Source of the DNA: Acidobacteriota bacterium | Lineage (GTDB): Bacteria; Acidobacteriota; UBA6911; RPQK01; JAJDTT01 | Length of the DNA stretch: 64,000 nt | NCBI GenBank assembly: GCA_028874215.1 | Contig: JAPPLF010000092.1 | Coordinates: forward strand, 1-64,000 | Direction of reading: 5' to 3' | Shown here: one piece after another, positions 19,011-28,571 of the stretch | Layout of the letters: every line of letters starts with the position of its first letter | How positions within the stretch are numbered: the stretch's first letter is position 1 | The notes under the pieces: model-generated | What the model saw: the letters and a program-made list of their open reading frames with translations, nothing else | Databases searched by the model: none | What the model was told of the DNA's origin: nothing | Position numbers and translations under genes: made by a program

Positions 19011-19583
19011 CTATTTTCCGGACTGGGGTTCCTTTCGCAGAACCTGGTCGATGGCCAAAATCCGGCGGACGGCCTGGTTGGCGGCCAAGCTGGTCAGGGT
19101 CGCTCCGACGATGGGGCGTATGGCCCGGTTCAGGGAGAGTTCGTCGCTGAGTTCCCGGCTCGTGTACTGGGCGTACCAGTCCGGCGATGCCAGGTATTCG
19201 GGCGGCTCGAGAAACGCCGTCACCTCGATTCGCTGCAATTTCCCCGACTCGTCAAGGCAGATCAACAAGCTTTCCTTCTTGGTTCGGACCACGTGAGTGT
19301 CCACGTACGCCCGGCCGACGACCCGGTCTTCCTTGAATGCCACATACCGAGCGATCAAAGGACTGGGGATGCTGACCCTGGCCAGTTCCGCTGCCCGAAG
19401 GCGCTGTTGCTCGGTGAGGAAAACCCGTTCTGACCGGATCCGGGCAGAAGGATAGGCCGCCGCCAGCGCCTCCTCCCGGCTCAGCACCCCCATCGAGGAG
19501 GCGGTGAAGACCAGAGTCGAACAGAGGCATACCATCCGGATTCCGTACCGGACCCGCTTGGCTTCCGTTCCCGTTTTCCACAC
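19011..19583 (-). CDS. Exported FMN-binding domain protein (flavinylation target)
   Basis: The 190-residue protein has an N-terminal signal or anchor (residues about 14-32) and an FMN-binding domain. Near its end lies VGATLTS (159-165), matching the flavinylation motif of NqrC/RnfG-type proteins, where ApbE links FMN to the last threonine (Thr164 here). The usual first Ser/Asp of the motif is Val. It is the first gene of the FMN protein-cytochrome b-ApbE unit. RnfG-like motifs such as RAYVDTHVV precede the site. The electron acceptor is not known. Confidence 0.8.
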   Translation of the reverse strand: MWKTGTEAKRVRYGIRMVCLCSTLVFTASSMGVLSREEALAAAYPSARIRSERVFLTEQQRLRAAELARVSIPSPLIARYVAFKEDRVVGRAYVDTHVVRTKKESLLICLDESGKLQRIEVTAFLEPPEYLASPDWYAQYTSRELSDELSLNRAIRPIVGATLTSLAANQAVRRILAIDQVLRKEPQSGK

Positions 19584-19736
19584 CGTGTCCCATTTCGCCG
19601 AGTCTGGGCCGGCAGTTTAATGATGTTGAAATTTATTTTCAAGAAGAAAAGGGAGCCGCTCGCTCGCTTTTCCGGAGGGGAGTGAGATGTGTGAGGAAAC
19701 TCCCGGCGACGGCGGCGAACCCGCGAACGAACTTCT

Positions 19737-20891
19737 TCAGCTCTTCTGCAGGGTGATCCCGGAACCGCTGATGCGAATGCTCACGTTCACCTCGTCCCCG
19801 TCGTCCTTGTCGATCTGCAATTCCAACGGAGGGAACTTGAACTTGGCGAGCCTCAACGCGTAGGAACCCGGAGGCGCCTCGGCCTGGCAACTGCCCACGC
19901 GCCGCCGGAACCGGATCCTGGACGAGCGGTGAGATTTGCCTGACTGCTGGTCGACCAATTGGAATGTCAGGTTGGCGATTTTATAGATGTCGAAGTCATA
20001 ATTGGCGGCCTTGGACACCTGGATCCGAATCTTGCGCGGTCCCAACTCCTTCTTCATCCGTTCGCCGTGCCGGCCCACGACCTGCGCCAATCGGTCCTCG
20101 TCGTGTTCGGCCAGCCACTTATCGTAAAGCTTGTCCCGTTTGACTTCGGCGACGGCCTCTTCAACGATCTTGAGCATCTCCGGATCGCCTTTCCGGACCG
20201 CCACGGCGCACTCCACGCGTCCGACCTCTTCCGGCAGAATCTCCAGGTGGCTTGATCCCGGCAGCGTGGCCAAGGCGTATGCGGCCATGTACCGGTCGGC
20301 GATCAGACCATCCACTTCTCCCCGGCGCAGCGCCAGAACGGCGTCGTCCAAGGTCTTGAACGGAGTGATGGTCGACTGGGAAAATTGCCTCTTGACCCAC
20401 CTCTGAACTTCGGTGTCCTCCCGCACGCCGATCTTGGCGGTGGAGAGAATGCCCGGCCTCAAGTCCCTGCGGACCGGATTGATGACCAGACCCAGACTGG
20501 AGGTGTAGACGGGGGTGGAGAAATCGACTCGGCGCTTGCGGTCTTCGTTGACGCCGAACACCGCGATGACCGCGTGCGCCTCCTCGTTCTCCAAGGCGGC
20601 AAGCAGGGATCCGTAGCTCCTGATGATCCAGCGCAGGACCACGTTGGGCGTTTCCCCTTCCGCGGTGAGGGAGGCATTCACCTTTTCGACGATCTTGGCA
20701 GCCACCTCGGCTTCGGGACCCACCAGGCCCTCGCCTCCCGTCTGGTAGAGGAGCGGAGCCTCGAAGGGAACCGTGGCGACCAGGACGACTTTGTCCTTCT
20801 TGATGGAAAGCAGGCTGCTCGGAGTTCCGCAACCGGCCAGCAACAGCAGCGCGGCGGGCAGTCCAAAAACGGGAAGCAGGTTCCTCTTCAT
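19737..20891 (-). CDS. Solute-binding (family 3-like) lipoprotein with extra C-terminal domain
   Basis: The 384-residue protein has a lipoprotein signal with lipobox LAGC (Cys21). Residues about 35-270 resemble family 3 periplasmic binding proteins: a two-lobed fold with GEGLVGPEAEVAAKI, FSTPVYTSSLGLVIN and LRRGEVDGLIADRYMAAY. The last 110 residues are beta-rich and do not belong to that family. No permease or ATPase gene is adjacent, so it is an orphan receptor or sensor rather than a proven transporter part. Ligand unknown; amino acid is only a family guess. Confidence 0.72.
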   Translation of the reverse strand: MKRNLLPVFGLPAALLLLAGCGTPSSLLSIKKDKVVLVATVPFEAPLLYQTGGEGLVGPEAEVAAKIVEKVNASLTAEGETPNVVLRWIIRSYGSLLAALENEEAHAVIAVFGVNEDRKRRVDFSTPVYTSSLGLVINPVRRDLRPGILSTAKIGVREDTEVQRWVKRQFSQSTITPFKTLDDAVLALRRGEVDGLIADRYMAAYALATLPGSSHLEILPEEVGRVECAVAVRKGDPEMLKIVEEAVAEVKRDKLYDKWLAEHDEDRLAQVVGRHGERMKKELGPRKIRIQVSKAANYDFDIYKIANLTFQLVDQQSGKSHRSSRIRFRRRVGSCQAEAPPGSYALRLAKFKFPPLELQIDKDDGDEVNVSIRISGSGITLQKS

Positions 20892-20916
20892 TGCTCAACC
20901 AACCTCAAGTGAGAAT

Positions 20917-20946
20917 AGACCAGGATTTACGAAAGACCAGGATTTA
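20917..20946 (-). repeat. Two 13-bp direct repeats upstream of the binding-lipoprotein gene
   Basis: AGACCAGGATTTA occurs at 20917-20929 and again at 20934-20946, with a period of 17 bp and a 4-base gap. They sit 26-55 bp before the start codon of the lipoprotein gene. They are placed like operator copies or a duplicated promoter element. The rest of the 236-bp gap to nfuA holds nothing I recognise. Confidence 0.5.
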
Positions 20947-21127
20947 TACCAGATATCACCGACTTGCGGCAATCGGCCCGGACAACGGGGATGGCCGCCT
21001 TGTTACCGGGCGGAGTGTTCGGCACGGGCGCCGGCGCCGAGTGCCCATTTGCCGCCGTGCGTCGTCGTGGCTTCCAGACGGCGGCCTCCGTGCAATGCGG
21101 GTCTTTGCCCGCACCATTTCACGTCTT

Positions 21128-21727
21128 TCACGAATAGTAGGGATTCTCCCCGGTAGTGTGGTCGGTCGTGTCCACGACCTCCAGGATCTCGGGGACCACC
21201 TCCTTGATGCGGGTCTCGATTCCTTCCTTCAGCGTCACGTCCGCCATGCCGCAACCGTGGCAGCCCCCGCCGAAAGAGAGGTAGACCTTGCTTTTGCGAA
21301 TTCCAAGCAGATGAACCTGTCCCCCGTGAGCGGCAATGGCCGGATTGATTTCTGTATCCAGCAGTCTCTGGACCCGCTCCATGGCCGGTCCTGTCAGGTC
21401 CTCTCTCGGTCCTTCGCCCAACGTGGGCACCGTCGGCTTGTTGGGATTGTGGAACTTGAAGCCGCTCCTCAGGATCTTGTCCTCGAAATCCACCGTAGCC
21501 CCTTTCAAATTCTCGGCGCTGCTGGGATCCAGAATCACCGGGAACTCTCCGGAGTCGATGACCATGTCCTCAGGGCTCTGCTCGTCGGCCGTGATCAACT
21601 GCATGCTGTATTGGAATTCGGCCGTGCCGTTGGTCGTGGCCTGGATTCGAAGGCCCGGCTTCCTGCCCTGCTGTTGCCGGATCACGTTCAAGACCTGTTC
21701 TTTGGCTTGGTCGGTAAATGTAATCAT
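21128..21727 (-). CDS. nfuA: NfuA-type iron-sulfur cluster carrier
   Basis: The 199-residue protein combines an N-terminal degenerate A-type (IscA-like) domain (ITFTDQAKEQVLNVI..., about 1-95) with a C-terminal Nfu domain. The Nfu domain contains the cluster-binding CHGC in FGGGCHGCGMADVTLKEG. NfuA carries [4Fe-4S] clusters to targets in the cytoplasm, especially under stress. E. coli NfuA has 191 residues. I choose ATG 21727 rather than the upstream ATG 21769, because conservation begins at MITFTDQA. It is divergent from the radical SAM gene, a possible cluster-requiring client. Confidence 0.93.
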   Translation of the reverse strand: MITFTDQAKEQVLNVIRQQQGRKPGLRIQATTNGTAEFQYSMQLITADEQSPEDMVIDSGEFPVILDPSSAENLKGATVDFEDKILRSGFKFHNPNKPTVPTLGEGPREDLTGPAMERVQRLLDTEINPAIAAHGGQVHLLGIRKSKVYLSFGGGCHGCGMADVTLKEGIETRIKEVVPEILEVVDTTDHTTGENPYYS

Positions 21728-22011
21728 CGAATTATGACCTGTGCTGAATCGGCGTCGTTGGAACCGCAACGCAGATTCTAACTCAGAATAAGGTTTCTTC
21801 CAAATGCCCGGGGCGCGTGCGGAGACGGATCACTTTCGGGAAAAAAAAGGAATCTTGCCATGCCTGGCGCGAATGCCAGGTTGACCCCGATGCCGCCTTG
21901 GGCGCAGGATAGTCAACGGCAAGGGTTCAGCAGCGCGTCTTCATGACGCTTGGCGGGAGGCTCGACTGGTGATTCCTGTCCAGCCCCCCGGAACTAGGAG
22001 GAAAATTCTCG

Positions 22012-24021
<2,010 letters not shown>

Positions 24022-24179
24022 CCCGGCGTCAGCCGGTTCGGTCCCGACCGTTATCGACACGAATGGAGGCTCGCGGTTCGCCGCCAGCCTCCATTTTTGC
24101 GTTTGGCAACCGGTATGGATGTCCGCCGCCGGTTGACAGTCCGCGGCACAGGTTGCCGCACCGACAAGGAGGCCTCATC

Positions 24180-24512
24180 GTGACCCAACTCGCCGAAAAA
24201 AGATGCATCCCCTGCCGGGGCGGAGTTCCGCCGCTGACCGCTGACGAGATCGCCCCCCTTCTGGACCAGTTGCAAGGATGGGAAGTGGTCGAGGACCATC
24301 ACCTGCGCAAGCTGGTTCGGTTCCCCGATTTCGCCGAGGCGCTGGCCTTCGTCAACCAGGTCGGAGAAGTCGCCGAAGCGGAAGACCACCACCCCGACAT
24401 CTATCTGGCCTGGGGAAAGGCGGAGATCACCCTCTGGACCCACAAGATCAACGGCCTCACCGAGAGCGACTTCGTCCTGGCCGCCAAGATCGACCGGCTG
24501 GCGCCCAGTTGA
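24180..24512 (+). CDS. Pterin-4a-carbinolamine dehydratase
   Basis: This 110-residue protein belongs to the PCD/DCoH family, which dehydrates 4a-hydroxytetrahydropterin during aromatic amino acid hydroxylation. It has the family centre FPDFAEALAFVNQVGEVAE and the active-site motif EDHHPDI (two histidines), then VTLWTH-like ITLWTHKINGLTESDF. The GTG start at 24180 is set by AAGGAGG 7 bases upstream (24166-24172). No phenylalanine hydroxylase gene is in the window. It follows the radical SAM gene by 158 bp, perhaps in the same transcript. Confidence 0.92.
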   Translation: MTQLAEKRCIPCRGGVPPLTADEIAPLLDQLQGWEVVEDHHLRKLVRFPDFAEALAFVNQVGEVAEAEDHHPDIYLAWGKAEITLWTHKINGLTESDFVLAAKIDRLAPS

Positions 24513-24938
24513 GCCAACTTGAATCGTCGAGAGTCGAGGCGGATGGTCCCACGTTGATTCCGGTGTACTGAAACTCGTCAACTTGGATGTGCGACCCTGG
24601 CCATGTGTCCCACTTAGTTTCGATCGAAGGGCCGGGGTGGCGCTCGCGCGATGTCTGGCCTTCGTACGGTCAACAGCGGACATCCGAGCATTCCCGATCC
24701 GGGCGCCCACAAGGGGCGTCCTTACGGCCTCCGCCCCGTTGATGAATGCCGCCCCTCTCTTCGTCCTTAGGGGCAGCCCTTGTGGCTGCCCTGGGGCGAT
24801 CGATCAAGTGGGGACAGACGACCGGTCGACCTCGGAGGTTGGCTCCCAAGGATCCCAACATCCTGGCCACGGTTTCGAACGCGGACGCTCAAACGAGGTG
24901 AAGGTGTGTTGGGCGCAAGATAGCCATCCGTTCGCATC
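24513..24938. other. 426-bp gene-free stretch with one REP-like hairpin
   Basis: No convincing coding sequence lies here. GGGCAGCC-CTTGT-GGCTGCCC (24771-24791) is a perfect 8-bp stem, resembling the short palindromic repeats found between genes in many GC-rich genomes. The rest has weaker codon structure than its neighbours and marks the left edge of the endonuclease/toxin-antitoxin patch. Confidence 0.55.
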
Positions 24939-25838
24939 ATGACCCGTAAGAGGTTGCTGGATCTCTTCGAGAATCTATACGTCTGGAAGCGGCGGGGAAT
25001 ACGCGCGCCCCACAAGCCGTTGCTGCTCCTGCTTGCGCTGGGGCGAGTTCTCGACGGGCGGGAACGGCTCGTTCCCTACACACAGATCGAGAACAGCCTG
25101 AAGGAGTTGCTGCGACGTTTCGGCCCGCCTCGCAAGGCGTTCCATCCGGAGTTTCCATTCAACCGTCTACGCAACGATAAGCTTTGGGAGGTCCCCGGAA
25201 GCGAGATCCTGTCACGCACCGCGAGTCGAGACTTTCTGGTCGGGGAGCTTCGGGAACATGGCATCAAAGGCGGATTCCCGGAATGGGCCTACGAACTATT
25301 GCGTAATGACTCGGAAATTGCGCGAGAAGCCGCACAGGGACTCCTGGACGCACATTTCCCGGAGTCGTTGCACGACCAGATCCGTGTCGCCACCGGCATT
25401 CCGTACCCTTGGAAAGTTCGAGAGACGCCGGCTCGCCGACGCGACCCGGCATTTCGTCGCGAGGTGCTCCGGGAGTATGAGTATCGTTGTGCCGTCTGCA
25501 ACTTCGACGTCCGACTCGGCGATGACCTTATCGGTCTGGAGGCGGCACATATCATGTGGGTGGCCGCCGGCGGTCCGGACAAGGTCGCAAATGGATTGGC
25601 GCTGTGCGGGCTGCACCATAAGGCATTGGACAGGGGAGCGTTCGGTCTGGAAGCCATTGGCGCGAACTACAGGGTGCTCATTTCCAGCGAAGTCCACGGC
25701 CAGAGCGATCCGATCCGGTGGTTTCTCGATTACCACGATAAGCCGCTCCGCCCCCCTCGGAACCGGCGACTGGATCCCGACCCCGAGTACGTGAACTGGC
25801 ACCGGAGAGAGGTCTTCCGTCCGCCGCCACTGGGTTGA
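24939..25838 (+). CDS. SBD-HNH endonuclease (phosphorothioate-DNA type)
   Basis: The 299-residue protein has an N-terminal sulfur-binding-domain-like segment with RAPHKPLLLLLALGR (about 22-36), characteristic of type IV enzymes that read phosphorothioate DNA, as in ScoMcrA. At the C-terminus is an HNH nuclease: CAVCNFDV, LEAAHIMW, then NGLALCGLHHKALDRG with the paired zinc cysteines. Such enzymes cut foreign DNA carrying sulfur-modified backbones. No dnd/ssp modification genes lie nearby, as expected for a restriction-only type IV system. It is followed by a toxin-antitoxin pair. Target modification is inferred; some SBD-HNH proteins read other marks. Confidence 0.82.
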   Translation: MTRKRLLDLFENLYVWKRRGIRAPHKPLLLLLALGRVLDGRERLVPYTQIENSLKELLRRFGPPRKAFHPEFPFNRLRNDKLWEVPGSEILSRTASRDFLVGELREHGIKGGFPEWAYELLRNDSEIAREAAQGLLDAHFPESLHDQIRVATGIPYPWKVRETPARRRDPAFRREVLREYEYRCAVCNFDVRLGDDLIGLEAAHIMWVAAGGPDKVANGLALCGLHHKALDRGAFGLEAIGANYRVLISSEVHGQSDPIRWFLDYHDKPLRPPRNRRLDPDPEYVNWHRREVFRPPPLG

Positions 25839-25994
25839 GGCGGGAACTACGAGTCCAAGTCCTCTGCCGGCTGGCGGTTGGCAATCACAAGGGGAGACTC
25901 GGACAGGGTGAGCCCTTCACCCCCGACCCGACTGGAGGCCAGTCGCACGAGTGCCGTTCGCTGGTACGAAAATGGGTCACATTTGATGACGATG

Positions 25995-26036
25995 TTGACA
26001 CCGACCAGTCGAATGAATAGACTGGTCTATTCATTC
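25995..26036 (+). promoter_or_regulatory. Promoter and palindromic operator of the toxin-antitoxin pair
   Basis: TTGACA (25995-26000) and TAGACT (26018-26023) are 17 bp apart. Over the -10 lies a perfect 26-bp palindrome at 26011-26036: GAATGAATAGAC, a 2-base centre, and GTCTATTCATTC. A second inverted repeat, GACCAGTC (26003-26010) with GACTGGTC (26020-26027), interlocks with it. The site ends 18 bases before the antitoxin ATG. Phd-type antitoxins bind such palindromes to repress their own operon, so autoregulation is likely. Confidence 0.72.
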
Positions 26037-26054
26037 CCGACGGAGACCGGTTCC

Positions 26055-26297
26055 ATGCAAACCATCGGATCCTATGAGGCAAAGACCCGGTTACCCGAGC
26101 TGCTTCGTCAGGTAGAACAGGGCGAGCAATTCACCATTACGCGCCGGGGCGTCCCGATCGCTCGAATTGTCGGCATGGAAGATACCATCGAGGACCGTCG
26201 CGCGATCATCGAGCGCATGAAAGCCGCACGGGCGCGACGAACATCCATTCCCGTTGTGGAACTGCTCGACGCCCGCGATGAGGGGCGCAGACCCTGA
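26055..26297 (+). CDS. Phd/YefM-family antitoxin
   Basis: The 80-residue protein starts with MQTIGSYEAKTRLPELLRQV and EGEQ-like GEQFTITRRGVPIARIV, the standard Phd/YefM DNA-binding N-terminal domain. The C-terminal part is acidic and helical and would wrap the toxin. The ATG at 26055 is chosen since conservation starts there; the frame is open further upstream but crosses the operator. The stop overlaps the toxin ATG (TGATG), tying their translation together. Confidence 0.9.
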   Translation: MQTIGSYEAKTRLPELLRQVEQGEQFTITRRGVPIARIVGMEDTIEDRRAIIERMKAARARRTSIPVVELLDARDEGRRP

Positions 26298-26701
26298 TGC
26301 CTTTCGTTCTCGACGCGTCGGTCACCGCATGTTGGTGCTTTGCCGACGAGCAGGCGACGGTCGCGGACGCCGCCATGGAACGCTTGCTCGACGACGAGGC
26401 AATCGCGCCGGCTCTCTGGACAATTGAGATTCGCAACATCTTGATCGTCAATGAGCGACGCGGCCGCATCGAATCTGGTGACGCGGACGCCTTCTTGAGT
26501 GATCTCACCCGACTACCGATCCGCGTTCGCCACGATGCGGACGAACGGGCGCTCCTGGCGCTCGCCCGGAGACATCGGCTCACCGCCTACGACGCGTCAT
26601 ACCTTGATCTTGCCGTTCGCACAAGCGTCGCCGTCGCCACGTTGGACCGTGCGTTGGCTGATGCAGTTCGCGCCGAGGGACTTCAACTGGTCGGTGAGTG
26701 A
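26297..26701 (+). CDS. VapC-like PIN-domain ribonuclease toxin
   Basis: The 134-residue PIN-domain protein has the four acidic residues of the metal site: Asp6 in FVLDASVTACW, Glu in WTIEIRNIL, Asp in LTAYDASYLDLA and Asp in VATLDRAL. VapC toxins cut specific tRNAs or rRNA to stop translation when the antitoxin is lost. It forms an overlapping pair with the Phd antitoxin, a common VapC-Phd mix. It ends 82 bp before the convergent cysteine-rich gene. Confidence 0.92.
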   Translation: MPFVLDASVTACWCFADEQATVADAAMERLLDDEAIAPALWTIEIRNILIVNERRGRIESGDADAFLSDLTRLPIRVRHDADERALLALARRHRLTAYDASYLDLAVRTSVAVATLDRALADAVRAEGLQLVGE

Positions 26702-26783
26702 TCCCCGCTCCGGGTTTGTCCAGACGTGTGCAGGACATCGAGTGGAAGGTTTGTCCGACGGGTGCGGGCGCGCGTCATTTCGA

Positions 26784-27410
26784 TCAGAGCACGATCAGGT
26801 TCTGGTCCGATGAGGGCGGCGTGATTTCGGGGTGGTTCTTGCGGATGAAGGTCAGGTAGGGCTCTCCGCCGGGAGGTTGCCGCAGGTGATAGCGGACCTC
26901 CGACTCCACCCACTCCATGCAATTCAGGATATCGGACGCTCTGAGGTTCAATTCGAGATCCTGCCGCAGTTTCTCCAACATCTCCTGAACGGCGCGGATC
27001 AGCGCGGAGACCATGGGGTCGGCCGACTTGTGCTCGTAGATCACCCCCCGCTCCTCGGACTGGTAGGTTTTCCGCAACAGCCGGATCGCCTCCTGCACAT
27101 GCCGGTCGTGAAAACTGCTCAGGCCCTGCCCGTAGCGGAGGACCTCCTTCTCGATCTCGTCGATGAGCGGACGGTATCGGCGCATGTTCTCGTAGAGTCG
27201 GATTCGGCGGTCCCTGCCCTCCTCCTGGCGGAGCTGGTCGACATATTTTTTCCCGGCCTGATGGCCGTGGCCCGACGTCAGATAGGCGCAGTCGGCCGGA
27301 CAGGGGATCTCCACCACCCGGAGGCGGCCACAACAGGGGGCGCAAATGAGCGTGCCCTTGGCCGGACAGTGGCGCTTTCCCTTCCTGCTGTTGCACAGAA
27401 TGCATTTCAT
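26784..27410 (-). CDS. Cysteine-rich (zinc-binding-like) helical protein of unknown function
   Basis: I do not recognise a named family. The 208-residue protein begins MKCILCNSRKGKRHCPAKG and goes on with CAPCCGRLRVVEIPCPADC, giving about nine cysteines in the first 45 residues. This looks like one or two zinc ribbons. The rest is charged and helical (about 50-190) and could be a coiled or four-helix unit. ATG 27410 is chosen because the cysteine motif starts there; the open frame upstream to 27890 runs antisense through the DUF2203 gene. It is divergent from that gene with 141 bp between. Confidence 0.6.
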   Translation of the reverse strand: MKCILCNSRKGKRHCPAKGTLICAPCCGRLRVVEIPCPADCAYLTSGHGHQAGKKYVDQLRQEEGRDRRIRLYENMRRYRPLIDEIEKEVLRYGQGLSSFHDRHVQEAIRLLRKTYQSEERGVIYEHKSADPMVSALIRAVQEMLEKLRQDLELNLRASDILNCMEWVESEVRYHLRQPPGGEPYLTFIRKNHPEITPPSSDQNLIVL

Positions 27411-27551
27411 GCCGCGAATCTCCGGATTCCCGATCGCGCCGAAAAGATACCATCGTGAGGTCGATTTGGCTTGCTTGAGAATTCGACGCCGAACCCAATC
27501 CCGCCCCCGTCGAACTGCGCTCAAGGCGTTCAGAAGGGCTATACTGTCTTC

Positions 27552-27938
27552 GTGGCGAAACGAGTCTTCACTCTGGCCGAAGCCAGAAAAATACTGCCCC
27601 TGGTCAGGAAGCTGGTGTCGGTCGGAATGAATCTGTCCGGCGAGATTTCCCGTTACAAGGAAGCCGTCCAGGAGCTGGCCAAGAGCGCCGACCTCAACCG
27701 GGGAAGCCCGGAAGGCACGGCCTACATGGAGCGTCTCCTGCAACTGCAATCGTGCGTCGCCCGGCTCCAGGGCCTGGGCTGCCTGGTCAAGAGCGTGGAT
27801 CGGGGACTCATCGACTTTCCCCATATGAAGGAAGGGCGCGAGGTCTACCTTTGCTGGAAACATGGCGAAGAAGACATCTTCTACTGGCATGAGATCGACG
27901 CCGGCTTCGCGGGCCGCAAGCGGATTCCCGAGGACTGA
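27552..27938 (+). CDS. DUF2203 family protein
   Basis: The 128-residue protein matches the DUF2203 pattern: an opening VFTLAEARKILPLVRKLV helix, a helical middle, and an end with GLIDFPHMKEGREVYLCWK and EDIFYWHEIDAGFAGRKRI. The function of the family is unknown; conserved glutamate and tryptophan/histidine residues near the end suggest a binding site. Start GTG 27552 gives the expected N-terminus, but its ribosome site is poor. It lies 14 bp before the lipoprotein gene and so may open the envelope operon. Confidence 0.85.
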   Translation: MAKRVFTLAEARKILPLVRKLVSVGMNLSGEISRYKEAVQELAKSADLNRGSPEGTAYMERLLQLQSCVARLQGLGCLVKSVDRGLIDFPHMKEGREVYLCWKHGEEDIFYWHEIDAGFAGRKRIPED

Positions 27939-27952
27939 AAACGGAGGGTGAC

Positions 27953-28558
27953 ATGAGACAGATCAAGCGTGTTCTCGGGGTATTCGGGACGATCCTCTTC
28001 CTGGCCTCGACTCACTGTTCCAGGAACATGGAGGAGCCCGCCGCCGGTGGTGCGGTTTCTTCCGGCACGGTATCGGCGGCGGGTGCTGCCGGCGACCTGC
28101 TCTTTACGGCGCCCGACGGATGGATCGAGGAAACGCCGACCTCATCGATGCGGAAAGCTCAGTATCGTCTTCCCCGCGCCGGCGGCGACTCTGAAGACGG
28201 CGAATTGGTCGTGTTCCACTTCCCGGGGCAGGGAGGCACGATCGAGGCCAACATCAATCGCTGGGTGGGGCAGTTCAGTCCGGACGAAACCGGCGGCGGC
28301 CCGTCAAAAGCCGAGGTCGCCCCCCGGACCGCGAACGGAGTCCGCCTGATGCTCGTCGACGTCTCGGGCACCTACCGTCCTTCATCGGGGCCCATGATGC
28401 GGCCGGGAGATCCCAAGAAGGGCTATCGGATGCTGGCCGTCATCGCACAGACGGCGTCGGGCCCCTGGTTCTTCAAGCTCACCGGACCACGGAAAACCAT
28501 CGACAACTGGCACCAGGACTTCCTGGCGTTCCTGGACACCATCCGTCCCGGCGGTTGA
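27953..28558 (+). CDS. Putative lipoprotein, unknown function
   Basis: The 201-residue protein has a signal peptide ending FLASTHC, an acceptable lipobox with Cys22, followed by a Ala/Gly-rich linker. The folded part (about 48-200) has a pattern like PsbP/DUF1795-type proteins: FTAPDGWIEETPTSS at the start and a final WHQDFLAFLDTIRPGG. I cannot assign a role. It stands at the head of an operon with a LolA-like carrier and an ABC transporter, so it probably works in the periplasm. Confidence 0.65.
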   Translation: MRQIKRVLGVFGTILFLASTHCSRNMEEPAAGGAVSSGTVSAAGAAGDLLFTAPDGWIEETPTSSMRKAQYRLPRAGGDSEDGELVVFHFPGQGGTIEANINRWVGQFSPDETGGGPSKAEVAPRTANGVRLMLVDVSGTYRPSSGPMMRPGDPKKGYRMLAVIAQTASGPWFFKLTGPRKTIDNWHQDFLAFLDTIRPGG

Positions 28559-28571
28559 AGCTGACACTGCC

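Noticed and set aside
24939-25838. Full Dnd/Ssp phosphorothioate system.
   Set aside because: Only the SBD-HNH endonuclease is seen; no dndA-E or ssp genes lie in the window.
27411-27890. N-terminal extension of the cysteine-rich minus-strand protein.
   Set aside because: It would run antisense through the DUF2203 gene, whose family motifs are clear; conservation-like features start at MKCILC.
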